DNA of 64,000 bases from Metarhizobium sp017305935 (GCF_029601685.1 NZ_JARRIR010000004.1:372001-436000); one strand, 5' to 3'. Counted from the stretch's first letter, positions 24,065 to 33,007 are shown. Translations and numbers: made by a program. Notes: generated from the sequence alone by a model not told the origin.

Positions 24065-25408
24065 TTATTGCGGCAGGGCATCCTCCTCGGTGGAGAAGGA
24101 GCCGGCCGGCTGTTCCTGGCCCGCGGTCGTCTGCAAGGCCAGTTCGGATGCGCCATCCATGTTGTAGATGTCGTCGCGGAACTGCACGACGCCGTCGTCG
24201 GCCGACCAGGCGGTGATGTAGACGAAATAGACCGGCAGTTCGACCGCCAACTTGATCGGCGTGTTGACGCGGGCGTTGATCACCTTCTCGATCTGCTGGC
24301 GAGACCAGCCGGGGGTGTCCTTGAGAATCCAGGTCGTCAGATCGCGCACGTTCTGCACACGCACACAGCCGGACGATTCGAAACGCATCAGCTTGTTGAA
24401 CAGGCCCTGCTGCGGCGTGTCGTGCATGTATTCGTTGTTGGGATTGTGGAAGTTGATCTTGGTCGACGCCATGGCGTTGATCTTGCCGGGATCCTGACGG
24501 AACATCAGGTTCGGGGCCTTGGGCGCATGCCAGTCCACCGTCTCGGGCGAAACTTCCTGGCCCTGCGCGTCGAACAGGCGGATATTGTTGCGCGACAGAT
24601 AGGTCGGATCCTTCTGCATCAGCGGCACGATGTCCTTTTCGACGATCGAGCGCGGCGCGGTCCAGTAGGGATTGAGAATGACCTCATAGATCTTCGAATT
24701 GAGGATATGGGTCGGGCGGCTGGCGCGGCCGACGACCGCCGTGTGGCGCAATGCAACACGTCCATCCTCGACGGCCTCGATATAGGCGGCCGGGATGTTC
24801 ACCATCACATAACGGCGACCGAGATCGCCCGACATGGTCTGCAGGCGGATCAGATTGGTATTGAGCTGGCCGAGCCGGGTGGTGGCCGGCACGTTCATCG
24901 CCTTCAGCGAATAGTCGCCGAGGACGCCGTCCGCCGGCAGGCCATGGCGCGCCTGAAAGCGCTTGACGGCACTATCGACATAGGAATCGAAGGAATTCGA
25001 CATGCCGGCAGAGCGCGGCAAGTCGCCTGCCACCATCAGGCGCTGGCGCAACGCCTGAACGGCGGGATCGGAAACACCGATCTGCAGCTTCTGCGCCGAC
25101 TGCACGGTCGGCCAGCCGCCGCCGGACACGATCTGCTGGTATCGGGAAATCGCCTGCTGGATGTTCGGCACGGCGCCGTTTCCGAGGATGGGATTATTGG
25201 ACACGGCCGCGTTGGCCGTGCCCGACGCCGCGGCGTCGAACTGGTCGTCCCAGTTGCCGCGGCGCGGCGCATTGATCAAATCATCGAGAGCCGATTGCGC
25301 GAATGCCGGAGCCGCCATGGCGGCGGCGCCGACGGTTGCCGCCGAGCGCAGGAAAGCGCGGCGCGAATAAGCTGCAATTTCGGTTTTCTTCGACATTATC
25401 CCTACCAT
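24065..25408 (-). CDS. ldtP: L,D-transpeptidase with Tat signal (LdtP-like)
   Basis: Periplasmic peptidoglycan enzyme of the YkuD family, 447 residues. The N-terminus carries a twin-arginine signal (SRRAFLRS at 15-22) ending AFA. A peptidoglycan-binding domain lies at about 115-171 (VQALRQRLMVAGDL, FQARHGLPADGVLG). The YkuD catalytic domain lies at about 199-380, with His329 (NEYMHDTP) and catalytic Cys348 in SSGCVRVQN. It forms 3-3 cross-links or attaches/exchanges groups on peptidoglycan. An alternative ATG four codons downstream (25396) has AGGGA close by. The neighbour LdtR is known in Sinorhizobium and Liberibacter to control this enzyme, so the pair is functionally linked. Confidence 0.92.
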   Translation of the reverse strand: MVGIMSKKTEIAAYSRRAFLRSAATVGAAAMAAPAFAQSALDDLINAPRRGNWDDQFDAAASGTANAAVSNNPILGNGAVPNIQQAISRYQQIVSGGGWPTVQSAQKLQIGVSDPAVQALRQRLMVAGDLPRSAGMSNSFDSYVDSAVKRFQARHGLPADGVLGDYSLKAMNVPATTRLGQLNTNLIRLQTMSGDLGRRYVMVNIPAAYIEAVEDGRVALRHTAVVGRASRPTHILNSKIYEVILNPYWTAPRSIVEKDIVPLMQKDPTYLSRNNIRLFDAQGQEVSPETVDWHAPKAPNLMFRQDPGKINAMASTKINFHNPNNEYMHDTPQQGLFNKLMRFESSGCVRVQNVRDLTTWILKDTPGWSRQQIEKVINARVNTPIKLAVELPVYFVYITAWSADDGVVQFRDDIYNMDGASELALQTTAGQEQPAGSFSTEEDALPQ

Positions 25409-25723
25409 CGTTTACGTACAGGCACCGGAAGAACAGGCCATACCATCCCATGGTTAACAAAGCGCCTCACGCGCCCCTGGCCCTGCTGTCCCGCCGCTGA
25501 CATAGCAATATGGCTCATTTGTGTCGATCAGCACGTGCCGAGCCGCCGCAGCGGCATGCCCAAAAAGGCGTAACTATGCAGGATTATTGACCTTTTGCCG
25601 ATCAACCGGCTTAACGGGAGATGGCTCAGGCGCGGGGTCACATTGCGCTGACAAAGCCGTGAAACGCGCTGCGGCCGGAAACGCCTGACGCGCCCGGCCG
25701 CAGATCGGGAATGGCTCTTTCGC
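25409..25723. other. Intergenic region between ldtR and ldtP
   Basis: The 315-bp space holds no credible gene. Near its left end, TTAACCAT on the minus strand (25450-25457) is identical to the CtrA half-site described in Caulobacter. It lies about 45 bp upstream of the transpeptidase start and is a candidate control site only. The right end carries a hairpin after ldtR. The LdtR operator is presumably here but I cannot identify it with confidence. Confidence 0.4.
25669..25703 (-). terminator. Hairpin after ldtR
   Basis: CTGCGGCCGG and CCGGCCGCAG form a 10-bp perfect stem with a 15-base loop, 20 bp after the ldtR stop on the minus strand. Only a short T-run (CGTTTC) follows, so termination is likely but may be partial. 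Confidence 0.5.
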
Positions 25724-26233
25724 TTACAGACGATACATGATCGTGTCGTTCCAGAAGCGGTCGAGACGCTGGAGGAGCTTGTTCATCTGGGCGAACTCGT
25801 CATTGCCGATGCCGCCGACCTTTTCGATGGAGCCGATGTGGCGATCGTAGAGTTTTGCGACGGTCTCGGCGATCTCCTGGCCGGCATCGGTCAGGCTGAT
25901 GCGGACCGAGCGGCGATCAATGCGCGAGCGCTGGTGGTTGATGAAGCCGAGATCAACCAGTTTTTTCACATTGTAGGATACGTTGGAGCCGAGATAATAT
26001 CCGCGCGAACGCAGCTCGCCGGCGGTCAGTTCGGAATTCCCGATGTTGAAGAGCAGGAGCGCCTGCACGGCATTGACGTCGTCGCGGCCCTGGCGGTCGA
26101 ATTCGTCCTTGATGACGTCGAGCAGACGGCGATGCAGGCGTTCGACGAGGTGCAGGGATTCGAGATAGAGCGAGCGGATGGGGTCTTCATGCGCTTCGAC
26201 GGCAACGGCCTGCGGTTTCACTTTGGTGTTCAT
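25724..26233 (-). CDS. ldtR: MarR-type regulator LdtR
   Basis: Winged-helix regulator of 169 residues matching the LdtR group of Rhizobiales: DEFDRQGRDDVNAVQALLLFNIG, then the recognition region AGELRSRGYYLGSNVSYNVKKLVDLGF and the wing QRSRIDRRSVRISLT. In Liberibacter and Sinorhizobium LdtR activates the adjacent L,D-transpeptidase gene and affects osmotic-stress tolerance; benzbromarone-type ligands release it. That is literature on homologues. Here the adjacency and same orientation support the same circuit. It diverges from nothing; the small membrane protein upstream reads in the same direction. Confidence 0.9.
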   Translation of the reverse strand: MNTKVKPQAVAVEAHEDPIRSLYLESLHLVERLHRRLLDVIKDEFDRQGRDDVNAVQALLLFNIGNSELTAGELRSRGYYLGSNVSYNVKKLVDLGFINHQRSRIDRRSVRISLTDAGQEIAETVAKLYDRHIGSIEKVGGIGNDEFAQMNKLLQRLDRFWNDTIMYRL

Positions 26234-26365
26234 GACTGCCTCACTGTTTTGTTTGGCGGTGTTTGTTCGATGTCTTCCCGCCTTGTGAGGTCACCCTATC
26301 GAATACCCATAAAATTCTACTTAAACCGCAGCCTTAACAGCGCCTTACCGTTTGCCACCCTTGTC

Positions 26366-26806
26366 TCAGGGTAAATCAACTCCTACCAGCCTCTGGCGTC
26401 CGCGGCGTTTTTCGCGCCACAAGACGATGCGGAAAACCGTATAGAGAAGCGCCACCAGCAGGTGCAGGACGACCACGACGAGGTTCTTCCCGAAGATGTC
26501 CGGCCAGACCGAATACATCAGGATCTGGCCGCCTGCCGCACTCGCCCAGATCACCGGTCCCCAGGAGACCGTCAGCCACAAGCCAAGTGCGGCGACCGGA
26601 AAAGCGATGGCGAGGCCGGTCGCGGCCGCCCTCCAGGGCAGAGTCAACAGGTCGAAGCGGCCATGGCCGGCGAGCGAATAGCCCGTCAGCATCGCCCAGT
26701 ATTGCAGCCCGAACCAGAAGCAGGAGATCGCGATCAGCCGCAGGAAGATCACGAACAGCAACTGCGCCAGCGTGCGGTGCGGCACGGAGGTGGAATCACG
26801 ATTCAT
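26366..26806 (-). CDS. Small tetraspan membrane protein (DUF6163-type)
   Basis: Protein of 146 residues with four predicted membrane helices (about 14-42, 57-80, 84-100, 108-130): LAQLLFVIFLRLIAISCFWF, AIAFPVAALGLWLTVSW, VIWASAAGGQILMYSVW and LVVVVLHLLVALLYTVF. The C-terminus is basic and cytoplasmic. It fits the DUF6163 family found beside ldtR in Rhizobiales; function unknown. It lies upstream of ldtR on the same strand (132-bp gap) and diverges from hemB. Confidence 0.75.
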   Translation of the reverse strand: MNRDSTSVPHRTLAQLLFVIFLRLIAISCFWFGLQYWAMLTGYSLAGHGRFDLLTLPWRAAATGLAIAFPVAALGLWLTVSWGPVIWASAAGGQILMYSVWPDIFGKNLVVVVLHLLVALLYTVFRIVLWREKRRGRQRLVGVDLP

Positions 26807-26938
26807 GGCCGCGAGAATACGGCTCCGGGACGATTTGTCACCTCTTCCGTGTTGGGCAAGCAGGGGTTAGCCGGTATACAAGGCATCGAGACAGCCGTCA
26901 GTGACGGTGCGACGAACGGAATGCGAACAGAGGCGATC

Positions 26939-27955
26939 ATGCAGGACAAGACTCATCTGGTGGACCAGATCACGGGGCATCGGCGGATGCGGCGCAACCG
27001 CAAGGCCGACTGGACGCGGCGCATGGTGCAGGAAAACCGGCTGACCGCCGACGACCTGATCTGGCCGATCTTCCTCGTTCCGGGCAACGGCATCGTCGAT
27101 CCCATCCCCGCGATGCCCGGCGTCAACCGCATGAGCATCGACAAGGCGGTCGAGGCGGTGAAGGAAGCCGCCGATCTCGGCATCCCCGCAATCGCCACCT
27201 TCCCCAATATCGAGATGGACCTGCGCGACGAGACCGGCTCCAACAGCCTCGCCGCCAACAATCTCATCAACCAGGCGACCGCCGCCATCAAGAAGGCGGT
27301 GCCCAACATCGGCATCATCACCGATGTGGCGCTCGACCCTTTCACCAGCCATGGCCATGACGGCATCCTGCGCGGCGAAGAAATCGTCAACGACGAAACG
27401 GTCGAGCAGGTGGTGCGCGCCGCCGTCATGCAGGCCGATGCCGGCGCCGACATCATCGCGCCCTCGGAAATGATGGACGGGCGCATCGGCGCCATTCGCC
27501 GCGGACTGGACGCCGCCGGTCACCAATCGGTCGGAATCATGTCCTATGCGACGAAGTTCTCCTCCGGCTTCTACGGTCCGTATCGCGAGGCGATCTGTAC
27601 CGGCGGCCTGCTGAAGGGCGACAAGAACAGCTATTACATCAACCCCGCCAACGGAACCGAAGCGCTGCGCGACGCCGCCCTCGACGTCGAGGAAGGTGCC
27701 GACATGATGATGGTCAAGCCCGGCCTTGCCTATCTCGACATCTGCTGGCGCATCAAGGAGGCCTTCGGCCTGCCGACCTTCGCCTATCAGGTCTCGGGTG
27801 AATACACCCAGATCAAGGCCGCCGCCCTGAACGGCTGGATCGACGGCGAGCGGGTGATGATGGAAACCCTGCTCTGTTTCAAGCGCGCCGGCTGTGACGG
27901 CGTGCTCACCTATTTCGCCGTCGAGGTGGCGAAAAAACTGGCGCGGCAAGGTTAA
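26939..27955 (+). CDS. hemB: Delta-aminolevulinic acid dehydratase (porphobilinogen synthase)
   Basis: Second common step of haem synthesis: condenses two 5-aminolevulinate molecules to porphobilinogen. It has 338 residues from ATG 26939, preceded by AGAGG. Schiff-base lysines are Lys206 (MSYATKFSSGFYGP) and Lys260 (MMVKPGLAYLD). The zinc-ligand positions of animal/E. coli enzymes are replaced: ITDVALDPFTSHGHDG has Ala131, Asp133 and Asp141 in place of the three Cys. This is the magnesium-responsive, zinc-independent type known from Bradyrhizobium. The region is divergent from the DUF6163 gene, with a 132-bp shared promoter space. Confidence 0.97.
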   Translation: MQDKTHLVDQITGHRRMRRNRKADWTRRMVQENRLTADDLIWPIFLVPGNGIVDPIPAMPGVNRMSIDKAVEAVKEAADLGIPAIATFPNIEMDLRDETGSNSLAANNLINQATAAIKKAVPNIGIITDVALDPFTSHGHDGILRGEEIVNDETVEQVVRAAVMQADAGADIIAPSEMMDGRIGAIRRGLDAAGHQSVGIMSYATKFSSGFYGPYREAICTGGLLKGDKNSYYINPANGTEALRDAALDVEEGADMMMVKPGLAYLDICWRIKEAFGLPTFAYQVSGEYTQIKAAALNGWIDGERVMMETLLCFKRAGCDGVLTYFAVEVAKKLARQG

Positions 27956-28057
27956 GGCCTTCCGGCCCCTTTGCATTTTCGCGCCGCCACACCATATCAG
28001 GGAAAGACACACTTTTCGGCGAAGCCGCCGCCAGCGGCTTTCCACAGGAGACCAGGA

Positions 28058-28519
28058 ATGAGCGTCAATCCCAACCCGCCTCTTGCCGCACCGGAAGACT
28101 GGCGCGCCTATAGTGGCGTGCTGAGCCGGCGCGTCTTCGCCTTCGTTCTCGATTACATCGCGGTTGCGCTGCTGTGCATTCCCGCTGCTGTCGTCGTGTT
28201 CTTCCTCGGCCTGGTGACGCTGGGGCTCGGCTTCTATCTCTATCCCATTCTGTTCTTCGTCGTCGCGGCCCTCTATTTCGGCCTGACCGTCGGCGGGGAG
28301 GCGCAGGCTTCGCCCGGCATGCGCTTCATGGGACTGGCGATGATCCGACTCGACGGCCAGCGCATCGATTTCCTGACCGCGCTGGTGCATCTGGTGCTGT
28401 TCTGGATCCTCAATTCAGTGTTGACGCCGCTCATCCTGCTGGCCGGCCTGTTTACCGAGCGTTCGCGCCTTGTCCATGACCTGCTGATCGGCACAGCCGT
28501 CATCCGCCGGTCCTATTGA
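28058..28519 (+). CDS. RDD family membrane protein
   Basis: Inner-membrane protein of 153 residues. The RDD signature Arg appears in LSRRVFAFVLDYIAVALL (first helix) and Asp in the same helix. A second helix pair follows (VFFLGLVTLGLGFYLYPILFFVVAALYFG), then GGEAQASPGMRFMGLAMIRLDG and the last helix (LVHLVLFWILNSVLTPLILL). Ribosome-binding site ACAGGAG sets the start. Function of RDD proteins is poorly known; some act as ion antiporters under alkaline or salt stress. It is 102 bp after hemB and probably in the same transcript. Confidence 0.85.
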   Translation: MSVNPNPPLAAPEDWRAYSGVLSRRVFAFVLDYIAVALLCIPAAVVVFFLGLVTLGLGFYLYPILFFVVAALYFGLTVGGEAQASPGMRFMGLAMIRLDGQRIDFLTALVHLVLFWILNSVLTPLILLAGLFTERSRLVHDLLIGTAVIRRSY

Positions 28520-28534
28520 GGACCGTCGGAACGG

Positions 28535-28558
28535 CCGGCGCGGTTCATTCCGTGCCGG
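28535..28558 (+). terminator. Hairpin after the RDD gene
   Basis: CCGGCGCGG-TTCATT-CCGTGCCGG, a 9-bp stem with one G-T pair (extendable by one G-C), 15 bp after the stop. No T-run follows, so assignment as terminator is tentative. Confidence 0.45.
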
Positions 28559-28655
28559 CAGGCGGCCTCAGTCATAATTTCAGCGCGAAACTGTTGCTTT
28601 CTGGCACGAGGGCGGGAGCGGAATGCCTCGCTTCGCAATCTTTCATGGCGCATGG

Positions 28656-28684
28656 TTGACGTTTTTTAATCTTAGGCCATGGTA
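28656..28684 (+). promoter_or_regulatory. Candidate promoter before bpt
   Basis: TTGACG at 28656-28661 followed after 17-18 bp by ATGGTATTAG gives a sigma70-like -35 with a weak -10, about 40 bp before the bpt start. The A/T-rich spacer supports it. Prediction only. Confidence 0.35.
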
Positions 28685-28722
28685 TTAGAGATCAGACAAT
28701 TCCAGGAGCCTTTTCTGCTGCA

Positions 28723-29523
28723 ATGAATACCCAGGCCGCCCCTTCTCCGCAGTTCTACCTGACGGCGCCGGCTGCCTGTCCCTATTTGCCGCACGAAATG
28801 GAGCGCAAGGTCTTTACCCATCTCGTCGGCCCACGCGCGGCCGAGATGAACGACCTGCTGACGCAGGGCGGTTTCCGCCGTTCCCAGAACATCGCCTATC
28901 GCCCTGCCTGCGAGGCCTGTCGCGCCTGCATCTCCGTGCGCATCCTCGCCGACGAATTTTCGCCGACTCGCTCCATGCGGAGGGTGCTGACGCTGAACGA
29001 GGATCTGGTCGCCACCGATTACCCAGCCCAGCCGTCGACCGAACAATATGCGCTGTTCCGCCGCTATCTCGACAGCCGCCACCAGCGCGGCGGCATGTCG
29101 GACATGTCGGCGCTCGATTATGCGATCATGGTCGAGGACACCCATGTCAACACCCGCATCATCGAATATCGCGTGCGCGCCGAAGGCGCCGGCGTCAATC
29201 CGCTGGCGCGCGGCGAACTGGTCGCGGCGGCGCTGACCGACATGATGAGCGACGGACTGTCGATGGTCTATTCCTATTTCAATCCGACGCTCGGCCACCG
29301 ATCGCTCGGCACGCTGATGATCCTCGATCATATCCGCCGCACCCGCCAGCTCGGCCTGCCGCATGTTTATCTCGGCTACTGGGTCAAGGGGTCGCACAAG
29401 ATGGATTACAAGACCCGTTTCCTGCCGCAGGAGCATCTGTTGTCACGCGGCTGGGAACGCTATATCCCCGAAGACAACAGGCCAGACGACAGACGGCCGG
29501 AAACCAGCCGGATGGGCGACTGA
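28723..29523 (+). CDS. bpt: Aspartate/glutamate leucyltransferase (arginyl/leucyl-tRNA-protein transferase)
   Basis: N-end rule enzyme, 266 residues, that transfers an amino acid from aminoacyl-tRNA to N-terminal Asp/Glu of proteins, marking them for ClpS-ClpAP degradation. Conserved blocks: CPYLPHEMERKVFTHL, GFRRSQNIAYRPACEACRACISVRI (Cys cluster), MSALDYAIMVED and LGYWVKGSHKMDYKTRFLPQEH. The bacterial Bpt subgroup transfers leucine, eukaryotic Ate1 arginine; this length and layout fit Bpt. The Shine-Dalgarno AGGAG is rather far (about 15 bases) from the ATG. Followed after 2 bp by a DMT transporter. Confidence 0.92.
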   Translation: MNTQAAPSPQFYLTAPAACPYLPHEMERKVFTHLVGPRAAEMNDLLTQGGFRRSQNIAYRPACEACRACISVRILADEFSPTRSMRRVLTLNEDLVATDYPAQPSTEQYALFRRYLDSRHQRGGMSDMSALDYAIMVEDTHVNTRIIEYRVRAEGAGVNPLARGELVAAALTDMMSDGLSMVYSYFNPTLGHRSLGTLMILDHIRRTRQLGLPHVYLGYWVKGSHKMDYKTRFLPQEHLLSRGWERYIPEDNRPDDRRPETSRMGD

Positions 29524-29525
29524 CC

Positions 29526-30416
29526 ATGACAAACGCATCTTCCTCCAGCCATGCCAAAGGCGTGGCCCTGACGGCTCTTGGCGGCATCGTTCTCTCGGTC
29601 GATGCGCCGCTGATGCGACTCGGCAATGGCGATGCCTGGTCGGTGCTGGCGCTACGCGGCCTGCTGACGGTGCTGACCGCGCTGCTGATCTGGGTATTGG
29701 TGCGCCTCGCCTCGGGCAAATCGATTCCGCTGGTGCCGGGCTGGCGCGCGGCTGCCGCCGGGCTGTTCTACGGCGTTTCCTCCAGCCTGTTCGTCGCCGC
29801 CGTCTTCCATACCGCAACTGCCAACGTGGTGTTCATCATCGCCTTCACGCCGATGTTCGCCGCCCTGCTCTCCTGGATTTTCCTCGGCGAACGACCGGGC
29901 ATCGCGACCCTGGTCACCATGTCGATCATGATCTTCGGCGTCGGCCTGATCGTGCAGGGCGGGTTGACCAGCGGCCATCTTTCCGGCGACCTGATGGCGG
30001 CGGCTGCCTCCTTCTGCATCGGCGCGGCGATCACCATCGGCCGTTCGGCGCGCCGCGACATCGGCTTCGTGCCGCTGATCGGCGCGATCATTCCGGCGGC
30101 CTGCGCCTTCATCGCGCTGTATCCGCAGGGCATCGCCATCGAAAATCCGTTCTGGATCTTCCTCGATGGCGCCATCGTTCTGCCGCTGGCCTTTTGGTGC
30201 CTGGCCACAGGCCCGCGCTATCTGCCGGCTTCGGAAGTCGGCATGTTCTATCTGCTGGAAACGATTCTGGCGCCGATCTGGGTGTGGTTCGTGTTTTCCG
30301 AAGTGCCCTCGGCGCAGACGCTGACCGGCGGCGCCATCCTGATCGGAGCGCTGATCGGCTTTTCGCTGTGGCAGATGCGGGCGAAATCGCGCGAGGCGAT
30401 CGCCGGCTGCTCCTAG
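29526..30416 (+). CDS. DMT-superfamily transporter (EamA type)
   Basis: Inner-membrane protein of 296 residues with ten hydrophobic helices arranged as two EamA repeats: residues about 10-140 (ALGGIVLSVDAPLMRLGN ... IMIFGVGLIVQGG) and about 155-290 (DLMAAAASFCIGAAITIGR ... LIGALIGFSLWQM). It carries the typical second-repeat P-x-E-V-G-x3-L-E around YLPASEVGMFYLLETILAPIW. Probably a metabolite or amino-acid exporter; substrate unknown. It begins 2 bp after bpt, so it is co-transcribed. Confidence 0.88.
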   Translation: MTNASSSSHAKGVALTALGGIVLSVDAPLMRLGNGDAWSVLALRGLLTVLTALLIWVLVRLASGKSIPLVPGWRAAAAGLFYGVSSSLFVAAVFHTATANVVFIIAFTPMFAALLSWIFLGERPGIATLVTMSIMIFGVGLIVQGGLTSGHLSGDLMAAAASFCIGAAITIGRSARRDIGFVPLIGAIIPAACAFIALYPQGIAIENPFWIFLDGAIVLPLAFWCLATGPRYLPASEVGMFYLLETILAPIWVWFVFSEVPSAQTLTGGAILIGALIGFSLWQMRAKSREAIAGCS

Positions 30417-30435
30417 TCGGCATACTGAAGGAAGA

Positions 30436-30465
30436 AGGGGCGTCCGATCCGGCCGCCCCTCTTTT
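30436..30465 (+). terminator. Terminator after the DMT transporter
   Basis: AGGGGCG-(11)-CGCCCCT stem followed by CTTTTCG, 20 bp after the stop and immediately before the convergent parC stop. Confidence 0.82.
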
Positions 30466-30467
30466 CG

Positions 30468-32720
30468 TTATCCGCTGAACTTGCCGCTACGCGGAAAACC
30501 CTTGGGCAGCGTATGTCCGGCATCCGCACGGTTGCCGAGCCATTCGATCAGTTCGTCCTTCGACTTCATGAAGCTGCGGCCGGCGGTGTCGACCCAGGTC
30601 AGGCCGTCGGCGATGGCGAAGCAGCGGATGTCGGAAATGCCGCCATCCTTGAATTTTTGCAGGCGTACGCCCTTGCCACGGCTCATTTCCGGCACCTGCG
30701 CCAGCGGGAAGACCACCATCTTGCGATTTTCGCCGACGACGGCGACATGATCGCCGGAGACGGGCACCACGAGCTTGGCCTCATCCGGCATGGTGACGTT
30801 CATGATCTGCTTGCCCTTGCGGGTATTGGCGATCATTTCGCTCTCGGGCACCACGAAGCCGTTGCCGGCAGTCGAGGCGATCAGCAGCTTGCGGGCGGGG
30901 TCGTGGACGAAGGCGGTCAGCACGTCCTGGTCGTTTTCCATGTCGACCATGATGCGCAGCGGCTCGCCATGGCCGCGCCCGCCCGGCAGCTTGTCGGCGC
31001 CGAGCGTATAGGCCTTGCCGCCGGTGGTGACCAGCAGCAGGCGGTCGGTGGTCTGGGCCGGGAAGGCCAGCCGCAGGGCGTCGCCTTCCTTGAAGTTCAG
31101 CGCCGAGGTGTCGGCGATATGGCCCTTGAGCGCTCGGATCCAGCCCTTTTCGGAAATGACGATGGTGACCGGTTCCTTCTCGATCATCGCCTGCTGGATG
31201 GCCGCATCGTCGGCCTCCGGCGCTTCCGAGAACTGGGTGCGGCGGCGGCCGAGTTCGGTCGCCTTGGCGTATTTTTTCTTCACCTCGCCGATTTCGCGCG
31301 CGACGGTCTGCCACTGGCGCTCATCGGAGGCGAGCAGCGCCTCGATATCGGCCTTCTCCTTGGTGAGATCCTCGTGTTCTTTACGGATCTCGAATTCTTC
31401 GAGCTTGCGCAAATTGCGCAGCCGCATGTTGAGGATGGCTTCTGCCTGCACGTCGGTCAGCGTGAAGCGGGCGATCATCACCTGCTTCGGCTCGTCCTCC
31501 TCGCGGATGATGCGGATCACCTCGTCGAGGTTGAGATAGGCGATCAGCAGGCCGCCGAGGATTTCCAGCCGCCGGTCTATGGCCGCCAGGCGATGGCGCG
31601 AGCGGCGTACCAGCACGTCCTTGCGATGCGCCAGCCATTCCAGCAGCACCTCGTTCAGCGCCATGACCTTGGGCACCTTGCCCATGGACAGGACGTTCAT
31701 GTTGAGCGCCAGCCGGCTTTCCAGCTCGGTCAGCTTGAACAGCGATTCCATCAGCAGCGTCGCATCGACGGTGCGGTTCTTCGGCACCACCACGACGCGG
31801 ATATCCTCGGCAGATTCGTCGCGGATATCTTCGAGCAGCGGCAGCCTGCGGGCGATCAGCAGTTCGGCGATCTTCTCGATCAGCCGCGATTTCTGCACCT
31901 GGAAGGGAATTTCGGTGATGACGATCTGATAGCCGCCACGGCCGAGATCCTCGATCTCCCACTTGGCGCGCACGCGAAAACCGCCGCGGCCGGTCTTGTA
32001 GGCCTCGACGATGGTGGCGTGGTCGTCGATGATGATGCCACCGGTCGGAAGGTCGGGGCCGGGAATGAACTCGACCAGCTTCTCGACCGTCGCCTGCGGA
32101 TGCTTGATGAGATTGAGCGCCGCATCGCATAGCTCATGGGCATTGTGCGGCGGGATCGACGTTGCCATGCCGACGGCGATGCCGGAGGCGCCGTTGGCCA
32201 GCAGGTTCGGGAAGGCGCCGGGCAGCACGACCGGCTCGGAATTGGATTCGTCGTAGGTCTCGCGGAAATCGACCGCATCCTCGCCGATGCCTTCGAGCAG
32301 AAGCTCGGCCACCGCCGTCATCTTCGATTCGGTGTAACGCATGGCGGCGGGGCTGTCGCCGTCGATATTGCCGAAATTGCCCTGGCCGTTGACCAGCGGA
32401 TAGCGCAGCGAGAAATCCTGCGCCAGGCGCGCCAGCGCGTCATAGATCGCCTGGTCGCCATGGGGATGGTAGTTACCCATGACCTCGCCGACGATCTTGG
32501 CGCATTTGCGGAAAGCGGCGTTGGGGCGCAGACCCATCTCGCTCATGGCGTAGACGATGCGGCGATGCACCGGCTTCAGCCCATCGCGCACATCCGGCAG
32601 CGCGCGATGCATGATGGTCGATAGCGCATAGGCAAGGTAGCGCTCTTCCAGCGCCGCCTTGAGGTCGACCGGTACGATGTTGTCGTCTCCGCCAGACGGC
32701 GGCGAAATATCCTGTCCCAT
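30468..32720 (-). CDS. parC: DNA topoisomerase IV subunit A
   Basis: Type II topoisomerase subunit that decatenates daughter chromosomes with ParE; 750 residues. The breakage-reunion core starts RALPDVRDGLKPVHRRI, with the active tyrosine Tyr129 in AAMRYTESKMT. The C-terminal beta-pinwheel (about 500-745) has the degenerate blades EKGWIRALKGH, TTGGKAYTLGADKLPGGRGHGE and VGENRKMVVFPLAQVPEMSRGKGVRLQ. It is ParC rather than GyrA: it is shorter and lacks the QRRGGKG gyrase box. The quinolone-pocket position equivalent to E. coli Ser80 is Gln89 (HPHGDQAIYDA). Confidence 0.96.
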   Translation of the reverse strand: MGQDISPPSGGDDNIVPVDLKAALEERYLAYALSTIMHRALPDVRDGLKPVHRRIVYAMSEMGLRPNAAFRKCAKIVGEVMGNYHPHGDQAIYDALARLAQDFSLRYPLVNGQGNFGNIDGDSPAAMRYTESKMTAVAELLLEGIGEDAVDFRETYDESNSEPVVLPGAFPNLLANGASGIAVGMATSIPPHNAHELCDAALNLIKHPQATVEKLVEFIPGPDLPTGGIIIDDHATIVEAYKTGRGGFRVRAKWEIEDLGRGGYQIVITEIPFQVQKSRLIEKIAELLIARRLPLLEDIRDESAEDIRVVVVPKNRTVDATLLMESLFKLTELESRLALNMNVLSMGKVPKVMALNEVLLEWLAHRKDVLVRRSRHRLAAIDRRLEILGGLLIAYLNLDEVIRIIREEDEPKQVMIARFTLTDVQAEAILNMRLRNLRKLEEFEIRKEHEDLTKEKADIEALLASDERQWQTVAREIGEVKKKYAKATELGRRRTQFSEAPEADDAAIQQAMIEKEPVTIVISEKGWIRALKGHIADTSALNFKEGDALRLAFPAQTTDRLLLVTTGGKAYTLGADKLPGGRGHGEPLRIMVDMENDQDVLTAFVHDPARKLLIASTAGNGFVVPESEMIANTRKGKQIMNVTMPDEAKLVVPVSGDHVAVVGENRKMVVFPLAQVPEMSRGKGVRLQKFKDGGISDIRCFAIADGLTWVDTAGRSFMKSKDELIEWLGNRADAGHTLPKGFPRSGKFSG

Positions 32721-33007
32721 AGGGCTTGACTAGACCACACCGCGATTCCCGGCAAGGAATCCCGGCGAAGCGCCTGTGGATAGCGCCTTTAGCCTTGGCT
32801 TTTCGGCAATTTTTCCACGGCCGGTTGCGATTTGCCGCGACTAAGCCGCAAGCCGGTGGCACATGCGTCCTGACACCGATTCGTTTGGTGTTTCGTCGCA
32901 AATATTGAAATATTTCTGAAGCCGATGAATAAAACAGTAATGCAGCACGTCTATTTTCGCGTCGCTCAGCCCCGCCGAGGCGAGTGATTCACAAAAAAGG
33001 AACCGTC

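Noticed and set aside
26867..28390. 507-codon minus-strand frame opposite hemB and the RDD gene
   Set aside because: Shadow frame; the plus strand is unambiguous HemB.
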